From positions 62,001 through 126,000 of the forward strand of contig JAJKFJ010022624.1 of assembly GCA_027382625.1 (NCBI GenBank): a stretch of 64,000 nt of DNA, read 5' to 3'. The notes below the pieces were generated by a model that saw only the letters and a list, made by a program, of their open reading frames with translations, ran no database searches and was not told where the DNA came from. Of the stretch, positions 52,598-63,432 are shown piece after piece (position 1 is the first letter of the stretch; each line of letters starts with the position of its first letter). Source of the stretch: Tetmemena sp. SeJ-2015 (Eukaryota > Ciliophora > Spirotrichea > Sporadotrichida > Oxytrichidae). The position numbers were made by a program, and so were the translations under genes.

Positions 52598-53520
52598 TCA
52601 CTTTGTAAGTCTGGGCCTCTTAGCCTTTTGTTTTTCTTTTTCGTCATCTCTCTTTAAGCATGCTTTGCATACTGGTGGAGTGTGCTATGTACTGAAGCTC
52701 TCCTATGTTTTGACCTTGTGGCAGACCTCGCACCTGATCTTTTTGTGCCTCCCATGCCTGCTCACCTTCTGCTTCCTCCTAAAAAATCTATTAGACCAAT
52801 TTTTAAAGGAGAATGCAGAGATCCTTGCTCTCAAATGATTAATACATGCTGGAATGAACTGGGTTTGAAAGAATGACCACCACAAATTGCACCAACTTAT
52901 GTAAAAATTGTCCACTTTCATATTCATGATAGACCCAGTTCATCATTGCTAGAATTCCACTTACACTCTGAACAGAGAGCACAATGAACTCCGCTGCATC
53001 TCTCATAAGATATCTCTTCTCTAGAGGCCCCGGTTTCTAAGTGCTCCTTGACATGCCTGTGCCAATGGTTTCCAGTGATCACCTTCAGTGTGCTGCAGCC
53101 CTCGTAGCGACAATGCTTATGGAATGTACCACTTTTGCTCACAGGGCCTCCCTCTGACTCACTTGACTTCTCCTATTTCCCCATGTATTGGTCATCTTGA
53201 TTTCGCTCTCCTCATTTTTAATGCCTTTCCTTCCTCTCTAATTAAATTCTTGGGGTTTGATCTAGGTCTCCTTAAATTCTTGAGGCACTTGTTCTTCATG
53301 ACATATTCTTTCCTCTACACAAATCCTCCTCCTTCTCTTCCAAATCGCTAGACTCTGAATTGGTGGAACTCTCATCAATCTCCTCACCTAATAGAGCCAC
53401 AACTGCTTTCTATGGTGCTTTGCCTTTTCTGGTGAGGGTCCAACCTCATGGCTTGTCTTAGGATGACTCTTGATTGACTTGACCGTGTTAAATTTCGCAT
53501 TTAATTTGGTGTGATTTGGG
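52598..53520 (-). pseudogene. Broken zinc-finger-type region of the element
   Basis: Minus-strand blocks in changing frames: SIKSHPKTSHEVGPSPEKAK (53470), an acidic block EEIDESSTNSESSDLEEKEE (53360), a C2H2-like finger block HCRYEGCSTLKVITGNHWHR with HVKEH and CSGVHCALCSEC (53120-52950), and a CxxC...CxxC block CEVCHKVKTQESFSTQHTPP with VCKACLKR (52725-52650), ending at TGA 52598-52600. The frame shifts between blocks are not explained by pointer repeats I could find, so the gene looks degraded. A Cys/His-rich DNA-binding region fits a transposon protein. Confidence 0.5.
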
Positions 53521-53556
53521 GTCGTACAATAATGTTATTCGTCTAAACAACTTCCA

Positions 53557-54189
53557 TCAATGTATTTGCAAAGTACTCTCCTGTTCCATTCTAGAAGCGG
53601 TATCTTGGGAGGAGCTAGGAGCCAAATCCCATAGACTTGAAAACTGTGAGCTGGAAGAATATTCGGCTATTCCACACACTATGGCAACACTCCTGTGGTT
53701 CACCATCTCTTGCTTCTTCAGATAATCTTACATATCTGCCAAGAATGCCTTGGTGTATCCCTTCCTCCTTTAGCATTCAGCTGCCACCATGTGCAGGATG
53801 TAGCAATTGAGGTCATAAGCTAGTTTTTCAATGTAGAAAGTTGCAGCAAACGGCCTGCAGATACGAGGCCTGACCTTTACCATTTTGAAAGCAATGTACC
53901 AGTTAGCAAGAGCTTCCTCGCTTACATTCTCAAACTCCCCCCTAGTCTTTAAAGAACTCATGATCGTCTGAGAGCGATTAGAATAGCGTTCTGCCACAAA
54001 TAGAGTATCCTCTTTTCTTGAAGAAGTGCCCTGGGTGCTTGTAGATACCTTCGAATTCCAATCGTGAAAGGAAGGAGCTAAAGATAGAGTACTCCTGCAT
54101 GCCTGATTCATCTTCTTAGCACATTTATATTTAAATAGGAGAAGGACCTTATCAATTCCCTTACAGTTTATTTCACCTTCTGCTACCAC
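53557..54189 (-). CDS. Element open reading frame 1, unknown
   Basis: Continuous 210-codon frame from ATG 54189 (MVAEGEINCKGIDKVLLLFK), with its first codons inside the terminal repeat, to TGA 53557. TAA/TAG are read as Gln, for example at the AECQRRKGYTKAFLADM junction. It contains NRSQTIMSSLKTRGEFENVS, EEALANWYIAFKMVKVRPRI and a block FIEKLAYDLNCYILHMVAAE-like FYIEKLAYDLNCYILHM. No transposase DDE/D pattern could be assigned. The TGA overlaps an ATG of the next frame (TGATG), and coding continues in shifted frames downstream, so this may be the 5' part of a longer, now broken, protein. Confidence 0.5.
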
Positions 54190-54219
54190 CTCAAAACTAT
54201 TAAATTCCTATCTATAATA
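54151..54219 (-). repeat. Right terminal inverted repeat
   Basis: Inverted partner of 52349-52416. Confidence 0.8.
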
Positions 54220-54249
54220 ACCCATTTCTTAAGTATAAACAAATAAAGA

Positions 54250-55260
54250 TTCATATTCTAGTAATACGACAGCTCTTAAATAAATATTATGAATGCAATT
54301 ATTATGGATATTTAATCACAGCTTGAGCATTATTATCATGAAGTATTTCCTCTAGTCAATTGGACTCTAGGGCCTTCCTAAACATTAAATAAATTAGTCT
54401 CCTTAGTTGTTGATATTGATTATCAGACTTTTATTTTTCTCGTATTCTCTATTTACTTATACTAAAATAATAATAAGCATAACTACTTTGTTGATCTCAT
54501 CAAGAACTTTTCAGCATTTATTATTTTTTTAACTTGATTAGAGTCAAATGAGAGAATAGAAGTTTTATTGCTTACTTTGATTTCAGCTAGTATCAAAGAC
54601 TTGTCTTGACCTTTTTCAAGACAATTAAAGACGAACTTGAACTCCAGATCTATCATATAAGCGTCATTTGTACAAATAAAAAATTAAACAAGAATTTATA
54701 ATTACAAAGTATAAAAGAAAAGGCTTTAAATTAGCATTTCAAATTTAATGATCAAATTTATACATAAATTAATTTGACTTTGTCTCTTCTTGAAATACCA
54801 TTTGATGCTAAATAAAAAAATAAATTTATTTGAGTAATTTTAATAGAAATATTTTATGCTGGTAGGTGATATCGTAAATTATCCAAGGCACGTTAGGCTC
54901 GTGCTTTACATTCATTTTTATTTTATCTGAGTCGATGGAGGATGCCATCATCTCCATGTACTGCTAATTAAAGATTCCCTACGCATTCTACAATGCTTGT
55001 ATTAAATTAGATATATACTTATGTAAATCCGATTGCCTAGAGAGATAAGTTTGAGGATGTCCTAGTTAGAGATAATGAATTGTCAATTTGAGTAGGAGAG
55101 GATTTCATCTTCAAATCCAAAACTACTGAATGCACTGGAGTAATTATGGTTTCCCGGTCTACTCGCATTACTAGAGTCATTAGTCTCGTTCATATCATCT
55201 TCATCAGGTAAATCATCTTCGGAACCTCTCTTCTTATATTACTACATTTAATGGGTAAGC
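54250..55260 (-). pseudogene. Kinase-like gene remnant (copy 2)
   Basis: Minus-strand blocks match copy 1: QYKKRGSEDDLPDEDDMNET and SSAFSSFGFEDEILSYSN at 55250-55090, then an in-frame TGA where copy 1 has an AAT codon. Next come ASSIDSDKIKMNVKHEPNVP at 54955-54890 and NDAYMIDLEFKFVFNCLEKG at 54660-54600. The catalytic-loop block HKNNIIHRD of copy 1 is missing. The upstream exon block (57900-58150, ITLMFKVEDFQDPITKIATR) is separated by an insertion. Loss of the catalytic loop and the stop support a pseudogene, although IES excision could in principle remove the stop. Confidence 0.55.
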
Positions 55261-56056
55261 AAGTAAAAATACATTCAGATCCCCTTCCAATTTTCTGCAG
55301 TTCTCAAAAATTTCTTTATTTAATTATCATGGAAAATAAATTTGAAAGTTTTTCTTTTAAAGAAAGTAATTACAAGTAATCTATTAAAAAGAATACAAAC
55401 CAGTGGAACATTTAAAAAATTTTGTTGATAATTGATAAAATAAATGAGAATGATAGGCAAAAATGTTTGCCTACTATTAAATTAGCCTAGCTGATAGCAG
55501 CATCTTTAATTATGCTTCATTTTCTAATATACAAGCAGAAATCATAAAATATTAAATTCTCTAGTTATGGTACTAGGACATTTTGGTTCATTTGAAATAT
55601 ATCCATTCTATTTCAAAATTGAATACAATAAATTCTTTCTCCTTCACTTTCTGAAATTCGTTGGTTTTTTTATCCACTCCTAGTAATATTAATTAATTCA
55701 CCGATCTTGCTTTAATAAATATAAAATATAATAGCATTATAAATTAGTTCTAGGAAAAGTAATCTTGCAGTAGTTTTTAAACTATGGTTAAAAATGCCCT
55801 GAGCTCTTATTCTCCATCTTCTATCTGAGTTAAATTTTCAAGAGCTTATAAAATAAATTTAGCATTGTATATAAATAAATGTATTATTAAATTAGAAAGT
55901 TAATAGCTTCGTACAACTAGTAATTAACTGAATTATAACGAACTATCATAGTTCTCCAACTCGAAAAAAATCATCTAAGTATTAGCTCAACTCTTCCATA
56001 AAGCGATCAAGCGCTGCAGTCACAATGGAATCAAAATAACGTTCAGGTAATACAAT

Positions 56057-56520
56057 ATGCTCTCAAAAGGAATCTCGTTTCTAATGACTTTCAATTCCTT
56101 TAAGAATGTTATAAATTTCTACATGGATATCCGAAAGAGTAAGGACAGAGATCTAAAAATAACTGGTGACCGTAAAAGAACCCTCCTTGAAGCTATTGAG
56201 TTAATCATAAGCGCTGGAAGGTTCAAAGACAAAATCTAATTCAAACAATACAACCCAACTACCTTGACTAGCAAAGATACACAGGTAGCTGAGAAGAGTA
56301 AATAATCTACTATTTAATAGATGGCTGAATCGAATCTTTCATTAAATACTAATCTCAAAATTAGTAATAAACCCGTGGCGCACTATAAAATTTGCCACGT
56401 CACAAATTAATCACCTATTAAATATAAAGTTGATAACCTCTAATAGGATATTTAATAACTAAAATTAAGGGGAATTAAGGGGAATTAAGGGAATTAAGGG
56501 CCCCCGGCATAAATAAGATA
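56057..56520 (+). CDS. Open frame inside the 1.94-kb insertion
   Basis: ATG 56057: MLSKGISFLMTFNSFKNVIN, then RKSKDRDLKITGDRKRTLLE and AIELIISAGRFKDKI. The frame continues through TAA as Gln into a Gln/Asn/Lys-rich part and ends in the GGGGAATTAA repeat. An overlapping second frame (WNQNNVQVIQYALKRNLVSN, about 56000-56140) is also open, so the real frame is uncertain. No family recognised. Confidence 0.3.
56464..56500 (+). repeat. Short tandem repeat GGGGAATTAA (about 3.5 units)
   Basis: Three to four near-perfect 10-bp units; unit length shortens by one base at the right end. Confidence 0.8.
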
Positions 56521-58309
56521 GGCCGTGACGTCAATGATATTGCTGTGACGCACTTATCTGACGCACACAAACCTACCAGCCGAATAGGGATATTAAACAC
56601 GTGGCACCCCCGCCACCTCACACTCTGAGCAGAAGCCCCCGGCTTCTGCAGACCATACAAAAAAACCTAAAAGGAGAAAAAAAAAATCCGGTAGCTTCGG
56701 ACCGAGAGCAAGTAGCTGCTCCGTAGCGTCTGGCTTCGCTGTCCAGCTGCATGACTGAGTGTTTGCCCATAGATCTCGTCCCTCCACGCCTACAAGGATT
56801 AGGAGGGTGAGTGGGAACCACTCACCTTTGATTATCTCTCCAGTGAGCAGCTCACCACCTTCCCCAGGGCTTCGGCTGCCATTATCCCTTGCCTCTTTTA
56901 AGCACTCACCCACCAGCCAATGGATTACCAAACCAGAAAGCCTTCAGGGAAAGGGCGACCGGTGCCTAGTGCCGGTCGTGTGCGTCCTGAATTTTAACTT
57001 TCTAATTTAATAATATAACTAAAATTAATTTCCAATAACTAGAGACTAAGATGGTTGTATCTCTCCTCAAACAATTAACCTAACCTAAATGGCAAACAAT
57101 CAACTTAAAATCTTAAAGTACAATTAACTCAAGAAAACCAACTACTTTGGTTGCCTCCCTCGTCTAGAAAGTATAGGTACACTATTGGGAGAAAGAAGAG
57201 ACCCTAAAATACCTAAACCAACCTACTGAAAGCCATTAAAAAAGACTTGACCTCATCCAATACCTTTACATGAATCTTACCTCACTGAGGATATTGCTCA
57301 AGCAAAACATTTAACACAACGAACTTAAACACTTGATGTTTATCTTTGAAGCATCCTTCGGTTCGTGGAGAACGACTCAATAAAAATTCCTTCCCATTCC
57401 TTAACAGTTCTACTTTATCAACTGTCTATATTTATTGAAATCTCTGAAGACTCCATGGCAGGAAGAATAATGCAGGCCGCTAATACCTGTAACCTGTCGA
57501 AACATTCGATATCTTAGATGACTTCTCTAACCTCATTAAGATCCATTTGTAACGATGATGGACGAACTTCAATAGATAAAAACCGGAAGAAAGACTATGA
57601 TTTACAGGAGAGAAGATAAACTCAAAGGACGACGATTGGTCGGGCGAGTTTGACGACCTCAGTTAAACAAGCTAATGGCATAGGAATACATCAATTTGAT
57701 TAATTTGTTAGAACTGCTTTAACATTGGGTGGCCTTATGGCTTCCCTAAGCTTAACATATAACATGCAAGACATCCTTTGGTCTAAAATGCGTTGTTAAT
57801 ATAATTATAATATAAATAAATGGTAGAGCTGCCATTTGGAATTTTAACTCATCGCTCTCAGTCTTTTATTAGGACATTTTTTATAATTGCAATAAAAAAG
57901 TATCCATAATTATAATCATGTAATACACATCGACATAGTACTTGATTTTCATCGAATCGTTTCCTTTTTGTTTGGTAATCCAAGGTATTCACTTATAAAC
58001 AGCAGCCTGCTCTTCCGGTAAACTTATGTACACTCGTCTAGTAGCTATTTTAGTTATAGGATCTTGGAAATCTTCAACCTTGAACATTAGAGTGATCATC
58101 ACTTTGTTATCCCCTTTTAGCACATGGTAAGTTATTGAGCAAATAATATTTATGAGCCTAAACTTCCCTTAAATATTTCAATTGACTTTGAATCATTATC
58201 CGAGGGAGGATATTTGCTCTCCTCTTGAGATTAGATGATTGACTCACTTGGACTCCTCTAATTCATTTATACTATATTTTTAATTAACTCTTGCATTCAT
58301 TTACGGAGA

Positions 58310-58961
58310 TCAATTTAAAATATATATATTTTTTTAGAAATTGCAACATTTATTTTCAAATTTAATAATCCTATGATTACACTGACCAAAAGAAATATCT
58401 TTGAATTAATTTTCAATATATTAAAAGGAATTTTCCTCCTTTTTTGAATAAATTTGAATAATTTTGAGCTGGAAGTTATCAATCCATGTTATGTTACAAA
58501 TTGTATAGTCTTAAAATAAAATAGAATGTAAATGTTTTTTATTGACTCCTCTGAGATTCTTATCTCTTTTTAGCAATTTAATTTCTTAAACTCTAAAATT
58601 ATCTACTAAAATATTTTTACTGATTTTTTACTCTTATTATTAATTAATAAAATATCTAAATTTAAATTAATCATGAAATAAAAGATTGAATTTATTTTGA
58701 GAAAAGATAATAAGATAATTCTGAATATTCACTTGGGGTACCTAAGAAATATTCTCCTCCATAAAAAATTGCAAATTCTTACTATTGCTAAAATATTTTT
58801 AAATTAATTATGCAATTTATCAATTAAAACCAATTTTTCTGAGTTTTTATTATAGCAATACCTGTTTTATTCTTTGTTTAATATTCGAGATTAAATTTTT
58901 TAATTCAAAGTTTAAAAGTTAAGCCCTAAACCAATCATTTCTCTTTTAAAACACTTATCAA
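58310..58961. other. AT-rich region upstream of topoisomerase III
   Basis: About 650 bp, very AT-rich with long T and A runs; no coding block and no clear repeat. It should include the promoter and somatic chromosome end for topoisomerase III. Confidence 0.5.
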
Positions 58962-61900
58962 ATGAGTAAAAACCATAAACCACATTCCAAGCAGAATGGG
59001 CATCGAGGCAATCACCCTAACTTCAGTAACCACAATAGTAACTACTCTTATCAAAACTCAAATCCACCAGGGTTTAAAAATTTAGTAGCGCTCAACGTCG
59101 CAGAGAAACCTTCTGTTGCAAGAGCTATCGCTTAGTTTCTCAACAAAGGAAAAGGAGAGCCAAGGAAATTAGATTCCAAGGCCAAGTACAACCCAGTCTT
59201 TAAGTTTATGACCAAGCTTGACAAATCTAACTTGGATATGATTGTGACATCGGTCTGTGGCCACATCATGGAGTATAAGTTTCCTCAGAAATGTAAAGAC
59301 TGGCTAAAGACCAAGTACAAGTAACTTTATAAATGTGAGCTGGAGAGCTAGCCGTCTCCTTAGAACTTAGATATAGTCAAGAATTTGCATACCTATGGTT
59401 TGCAAGCAGATATGCTGATTTTGTGGCTTGATTGTGACAGAGAAGGAGAAGCAATTGCTTTTGAAGTAATAGATATAGTCAAGTAAATTAAACCGAGCAT
59501 TCAAATCAAGAGAGCTCATTTTTCAGCCTTGACGAAACAAGATATCACTAGAGCAATTACCTCCAAGTTAACTGATCCCAATAAGAATCAGGCAGACGCT
59601 GTATTTGCAAGACAAGAGATTGACTTGAGGATTGGAGCTAGCTTCACAAGATTTCAGTCCATGAAGTTCAAAGATATTATGGGAGCTAATTCTAAGTAGG
59701 TCCTGAGTTATGGGCCTTGTCAGTTTCCTACTTTGGGCTTCGTTGTGGAAAGATACATTAAGATCGCAAAATTTGAGCCTGAGAAGTATTGGACTATAGT
59801 TCTATAGATGCCCAAGCCTAAAGAAATGCTCGATGAAGAGATGGCGAGAGCTGGTTTCAAAGATGAGGAGGAGGATGAAGAAAATGAAGCACAGGAAGAT
59901 TAAGAAGATAAGGAAAACCCAGAGGTGTAAGATAATTGCGAGGAGAATGACTTAGATGAGAAGCCAAAATCTTAAAAGAAGTAGTCAAGTTAGTACAACG
60001 ATGATTCAATCATGGAAGATGAAGATTAAGGAGAGGATCAAGAAAGGGATTAAGAAAAAGATGATTAACAAAAGACTGATGAGCAATCTACAAGAGAAGA
60101 TAGAACAGAGGATATCAACGGCGAAGGAGATGAAACAGACTAAGAGCAGTAGCAAAATGAAATAGAAAATACGAATTAAGAGCAGGATAGCAACGATATA
60201 GAGGACGATGAAACAAGAGATGAGACACCCACAAAAAGCGAAATTGAATTAAAAGATGCCAAAGAAGAAGAAAAAGAAGCAGAGGCTCCAAAGTCAAAAA
60301 GGTACATTTATTTTTATTAACTCTTTTTAGGAAAGGATTCTTTGAGCCTAAGAAGCCTAAGAATATCATCTAATTTGAGTGGTCTAGATATAGAACCTTT
60401 GATTAGTAGTTGTGTGAAATTCTTCATGAAAACATATCTGAAGAGAGCGAGGCCGTCGTAACCAAAGTCCAATCGAAATAAAAATCCAAGATCAAGCCCA
60501 TTCCATTAAACACAATTGATTTTTAAAAATTGGCATCGAGAAAGTTAAGAATAGGCTCTCATAAAGCTATGGATCTGGCTGAGAAGCTCTATCAAAAAGG
60601 GTATATATCTTATCCAAGGACAGAGACAAACATCTTTCCTTAAATGAATCTTTAGGAAATAGTAAGGGATCTTGCTAAGAACAACACTTTCGGATATTTC
60701 GCAAAGAAGATTATCAGTGGAGAGGCGTATGGGCCTCCTAGAAAAGGAAGACTCGATGATAAAGCGCATCCTCCGATCCATCCAGTGAAAAATGCTTAAA
60801 AGTCTGATTTGAAAAATGAAGAATGGAGAATCTATGAAATTATTTGCAAGCATTTTCTAGCCTGTCTTTCCAAGGATGCATTAGGAAGCGAGACTAAAAT
60901 TGAAGTATTGATTGGAGGAGAAACATTTAAAACTCGAGGACTAGTCATTGAAGAAGCAAACTGGCTTGAGATATATGCACCGTATGAAAAATGGGCTGAT
61001 AATACTTTGCCAAATCTATAAGAGGGAGATACCTTTATCCCTTCTCTAATTCAGATCTAAGAATCTCAAACTCAGCCACCTAAGCTGCTAAGTGAGGCAG
61101 ACTTAATTAGTAGAATGGATCAGCATGGAATTGGTACTGATGCAACTATTCACGAGCATATTAAGACAATCTAGGACAGAGGCTATGCTGTAAAGCAAGG
61201 TTAGCACTTTACTCCTACTGTTCTAGGGTTGAATCTGGTAAATGCTTATGAACACGTCGGAATCGAGCTATATAAACCCAATTTAAGATCTAAAGTTGAG
61301 ATCGAGCTTAAATAGATCGAGCAAGGCCTCAAAGACAAGAAAGATGTGCTTAAAGACGCTTTAAAAGAAATGTGGAGGATTTTTAAAAATCTCAAAAGCA
61401 GATCAGAAGAAATGCAAGACTTCCTCACATCTTAGATAAATAATCCAATAGTGCCTCCTCCATTTTTCGAAGAGAAAGTTTAAAAGAGGTTAAGTGGAGA
61501 GGAGAAAGGTAAAAATGATGCTCCATTTTTTAAAGAGGGCTATGATATAAAGGCAGAGGATTTCTTTAAGACTTCTGATCAGATTGAGAAGAAAATAAGT
61601 GAGGAAAAGAAGTATTCTCAGGATTTAGTCTTTGACAGCTAAGAGCCGAAAACTGTACTTGGAAATACTTAGTTCATGCTATGTGATAAGTGTAAATAGT
61701 ATCCTGTCTATATCAAAATGGGAGGCTCGGGCTACTTATTTGCAACTTGCGCTGGCTTTCCCAAATGCAAAAATTCAATCTTCTTGCCAAGAAATGTTAA
61801 GAACTTCTCCGTGACTGATGAAAATTGCTTGCCGTGCACCTCATCAAGAGACATGGAAGAGGTGAAGAAGTTTAGGATTTCCTTCTTTACAAGTGGAGCT

Positions 61901-62359
61901 CCAAATAGAGAAGAGCTGCTTCAATTAATGTAGAACTGTAACTCAACCTACTGTATCTTGGGAACATGTGATGAGAACTATCAAAAGATTAAGCAGATTT
62001 GCAAAGCCATTAAAATACCTCCTAAGAGGGGAACATTTGCCGATGAAATGACTGAAGAACAGAAGTTAATGAGAGATGAAGAGAGGTAGCGCTGGTATGA
62101 TAAGAAGAGAAATGGTAAATTCTTTGGAAAGAGGAAATTCTAAAACTCCTATGTTGATAGTGAGGGTTAAACAAATTTAAATCGCTACCAGAAAGGTTTT
62201 AATAATAACTTTGGTGGAAAGAAGGGCAGTAAGGGAGAGAAGTCTTTTGGTGGTGGTGGGAAAAGAATAAGAGAAGATGGAGGGTGCCCAGAATGTGGAA
62301 AAAAGAGACACTCTGCGAAGAGCGAATGCTCAAGAAACAAAAAGTCAAAATTTGAATGA
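58962..62359 (+). CDS. TOP3: DNA topoisomerase III (type IA), alpha-like
   Basis: Type IA topoisomerase that passes single DNA strands and, with RecQ helicases, resolves recombination intermediates in the nucleus. One continuous frame of 1,122 codons interrupted only by a 29-nt intron (60302-60330). The TOPRIM domain begins [20 protein letters not shown] (residues about 40-60; active-site Glu in AEKPS) and contains [17 protein letters not shown] with the DxDxE-type acidic cluster. Next are [20 protein letters not shown] and [19 protein letters not shown]. The catalytic Tyr lies in [16 protein letters not shown] (near 60600). Then follow KAHPPIHPV and [19 protein letters not shown]. The C-terminus has a zinc-type CDKC...C block (near 61680) and a glycine-rich end with [15 protein letters not shown], a zinc knuckle. 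An unusual insertion of about 130 very acidic, Gln-rich residues (59860-60290) splits the domain before the catalytic Tyr. No IES was found in 3.4 kb. Confidence 0.95.
60302..60330 (+). other. GT-AG intron in topoisomerase III (29 nt)
   Basis: GTACATTTAT...TTTTTAG; removal joins PKSKR to [17 protein letters not shown] in frame. Confidence 0.85.
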
Positions 62360-62531
62360 TATATTTTAAGCTTAATTCGAAATGAAAATTTACTCATCAA
62401 TTGTACAAATAAATATTCAAAAATATTGAGCAAAAGATCTTTTAGAAACCAATCTTTAATCTTTTGTTATATATATATTCTTTTAAAAATCAAAGTAAAA
62501 GTAGGTATTATATATTCTAGAAACAATCGAC

Positions 62532-63339
62532 ATGTTTGAAGCAACTTTGAAAGAAGCACAGACTTTGAAGAAGATTATTGAGGCTATCAAGGATTTAGTC
62601 ACAGACGTAAACATCGACGCTACACCTCAGGGATTGAGTTTATAAGCTATGGATAGCTCCCACGTGGCTCTTGTTTCATTGACTCTAGGCTAGCAAGGAT
62701 TCGAGAAGTACAAGGCTGAGAGACCAATGACTCTTGGAGTTTCGATCACTAACTTAGCTAAGGTGCTCAAACTAGCATCTAATGAAGACAAAGTTAGTTT
62801 AAGAGCTGATGAGGACGGATAGCATTTGCATATATGCTTCTCAAATAGCAGTAAGCTTTACTCATTTTGTACTATTGATTTTTATAGAGCAAGAGAAACA
62901 AACCTCTTTCAGTCTTAACCTGATAACTCTTGACAGCGAGCATTTGGGTATCCCAGAGACCAGCTACACATCTGAGATCACTATGAACTCCTTTGACTTC
63001 TCCAAGCTGTGTAAAGAGCTTCACTCTCTTAGTGAAACTGTGACAATTGAAGCAAGCACCGAGTATGTCCAGTTTTCAATTGAAGGAGAGGTAGGCTCAG
63101 GAGTTATTAAGATCAGCACCAGCGAAGGAACAGGCGAGAAGGAAAGCGTCAAGGATACAAATCAAGTCACTCTATCTTTCGCCTTGAGATATCTCAACAT
63201 GTTTAACAAGGCCTCATCCCTTTGCAACTATGTGAAACTGATGCTCGCTTGCGATACTCCTCTGGTTGTAGAGTACGAAATAGAGAATATGGGCTCACTC
63301 AAGTACTATCTGGCACCTAAAATCAATGAGAATGAATGA
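62532..63339 (+). CDS. PCNA: Proliferating cell nuclear antigen, DNA sliding clamp
   Basis: Ring-shaped processivity factor for replicative DNA polymerases and a docking platform for repair proteins. After removal of a 37-nt intron (62851-62887) it encodes 256 residues, close to the family's usual 258-261. Seen in order: MFEATLKEAQTLKKIIEAIK, the classical DVNIDATPQGLSLQAMDSSH (DLVxxxxFxxxxxGlxLQAMDSSHVALV), then after the intron SLNLITLDSEHLGIPETSYT (interdomain connector, family DVEQLGIPE), FDFSKLCKELHSLSETVTIE, EGEVGSGVIKISTSEGTGEK, LRYLNMFNKASSLCNYVKLM and the C-terminal YEIENMGSLKYYLAPKINEN (family YKIADMGHLKYYLAPKI). Starts 172 bp after the topoisomerase III stop. No IES. Confidence 0.97.
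62851..62887 (+). other. GT-AG intron in PCNA (37 nt)
   Basis: GTAAGCTTTA...TTTATAG between ICFSNS and KQEKQTSFSLNL; total length after removal is divisible by three. Confidence 0.88.
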
Positions 63340-63432
63340 GAGCCCTAATATCTTTAATAGATACTTCCTTCTTTTGAATAAAATTTTACATTTAGCCTAT
63401 CTTGGATTTGTTATAAATTAATATAATAAGAA

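Larger units (their letters stand above)
52349..54219. mobile_element. 1.87-kb DNA element with about 68-bp terminal inverted repeats
   Basis: The left end 52349-52416 and the right end 54151-54219 are inverted copies of each other. The inner 36 bases (GAGCAGAAGGTGAAATAAAC and the adjoining TGTAAGGGAATTGAT) match almost perfectly; the outer half (TATTATAGATA...) matches with a few changes. The body carries only minus-strand coding remnants: an open frame of 210 codons starting inside the right inverted repeat (53557-54189) and Cys/His-rich zinc-finger blocks (52598-53200). It sits inside copy 2 of the duplication, at a place where copy 1 has no such sequence. It lacks C4A4 telomere-like ends, so it is not a standard TBE or Tec element. 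A target-site duplication could not be fixed. Confidence 0.75.
55882..57822. mobile_element. 1.94-kb insertion flanked by a 13-bp direct repeat
   Basis: The 13 bases ATATAAATAAATG occur at 55869-55881 and 57810-57822, and the sequence between has no counterpart in copy 1 of the duplication (near 50100-50130), so it looks like an insertion with a target-site duplication. Inside are a plus-strand open frame (56057-56520; TAA/TAG as Gln), a short GGGGAATTAA tandem repeat, a GC-rich segment (56590-57000) and weak open blocks to 57540 (for example ELKHLMFIFEASFGSWRTTQ near 57330). No terminal inverted repeat was found. Type of element unknown; a retroposon would fit the long direct repeat, but no reverse transcriptase motif is visible. 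Confidence 0.5.
51418..58310. repeat. Segmental duplication, copy 2, interrupted by two insertions
   Basis: Second copy of the kinase-like locus. It is split by the inverted-repeat element at 52349-54219 and the insertion at 55882-57822. See the copy 1 entry for matching intervals. Confidence 0.75.

Noticed and set aside
52349..54219. Telomere-bearing (TBE/Tec) transposon
   Set aside because: No C4A4/G4T4 terminal repeats and no recognisable 42-kDa-type transposase; only the zinc-finger flavour is reminiscent.
56590..57010. GC-rich plus/minus open frames as real genes
   Set aside because: Several overlapping frames are open on both strands because of composition; none shows a motif or matches the codon use of neighbouring genes.
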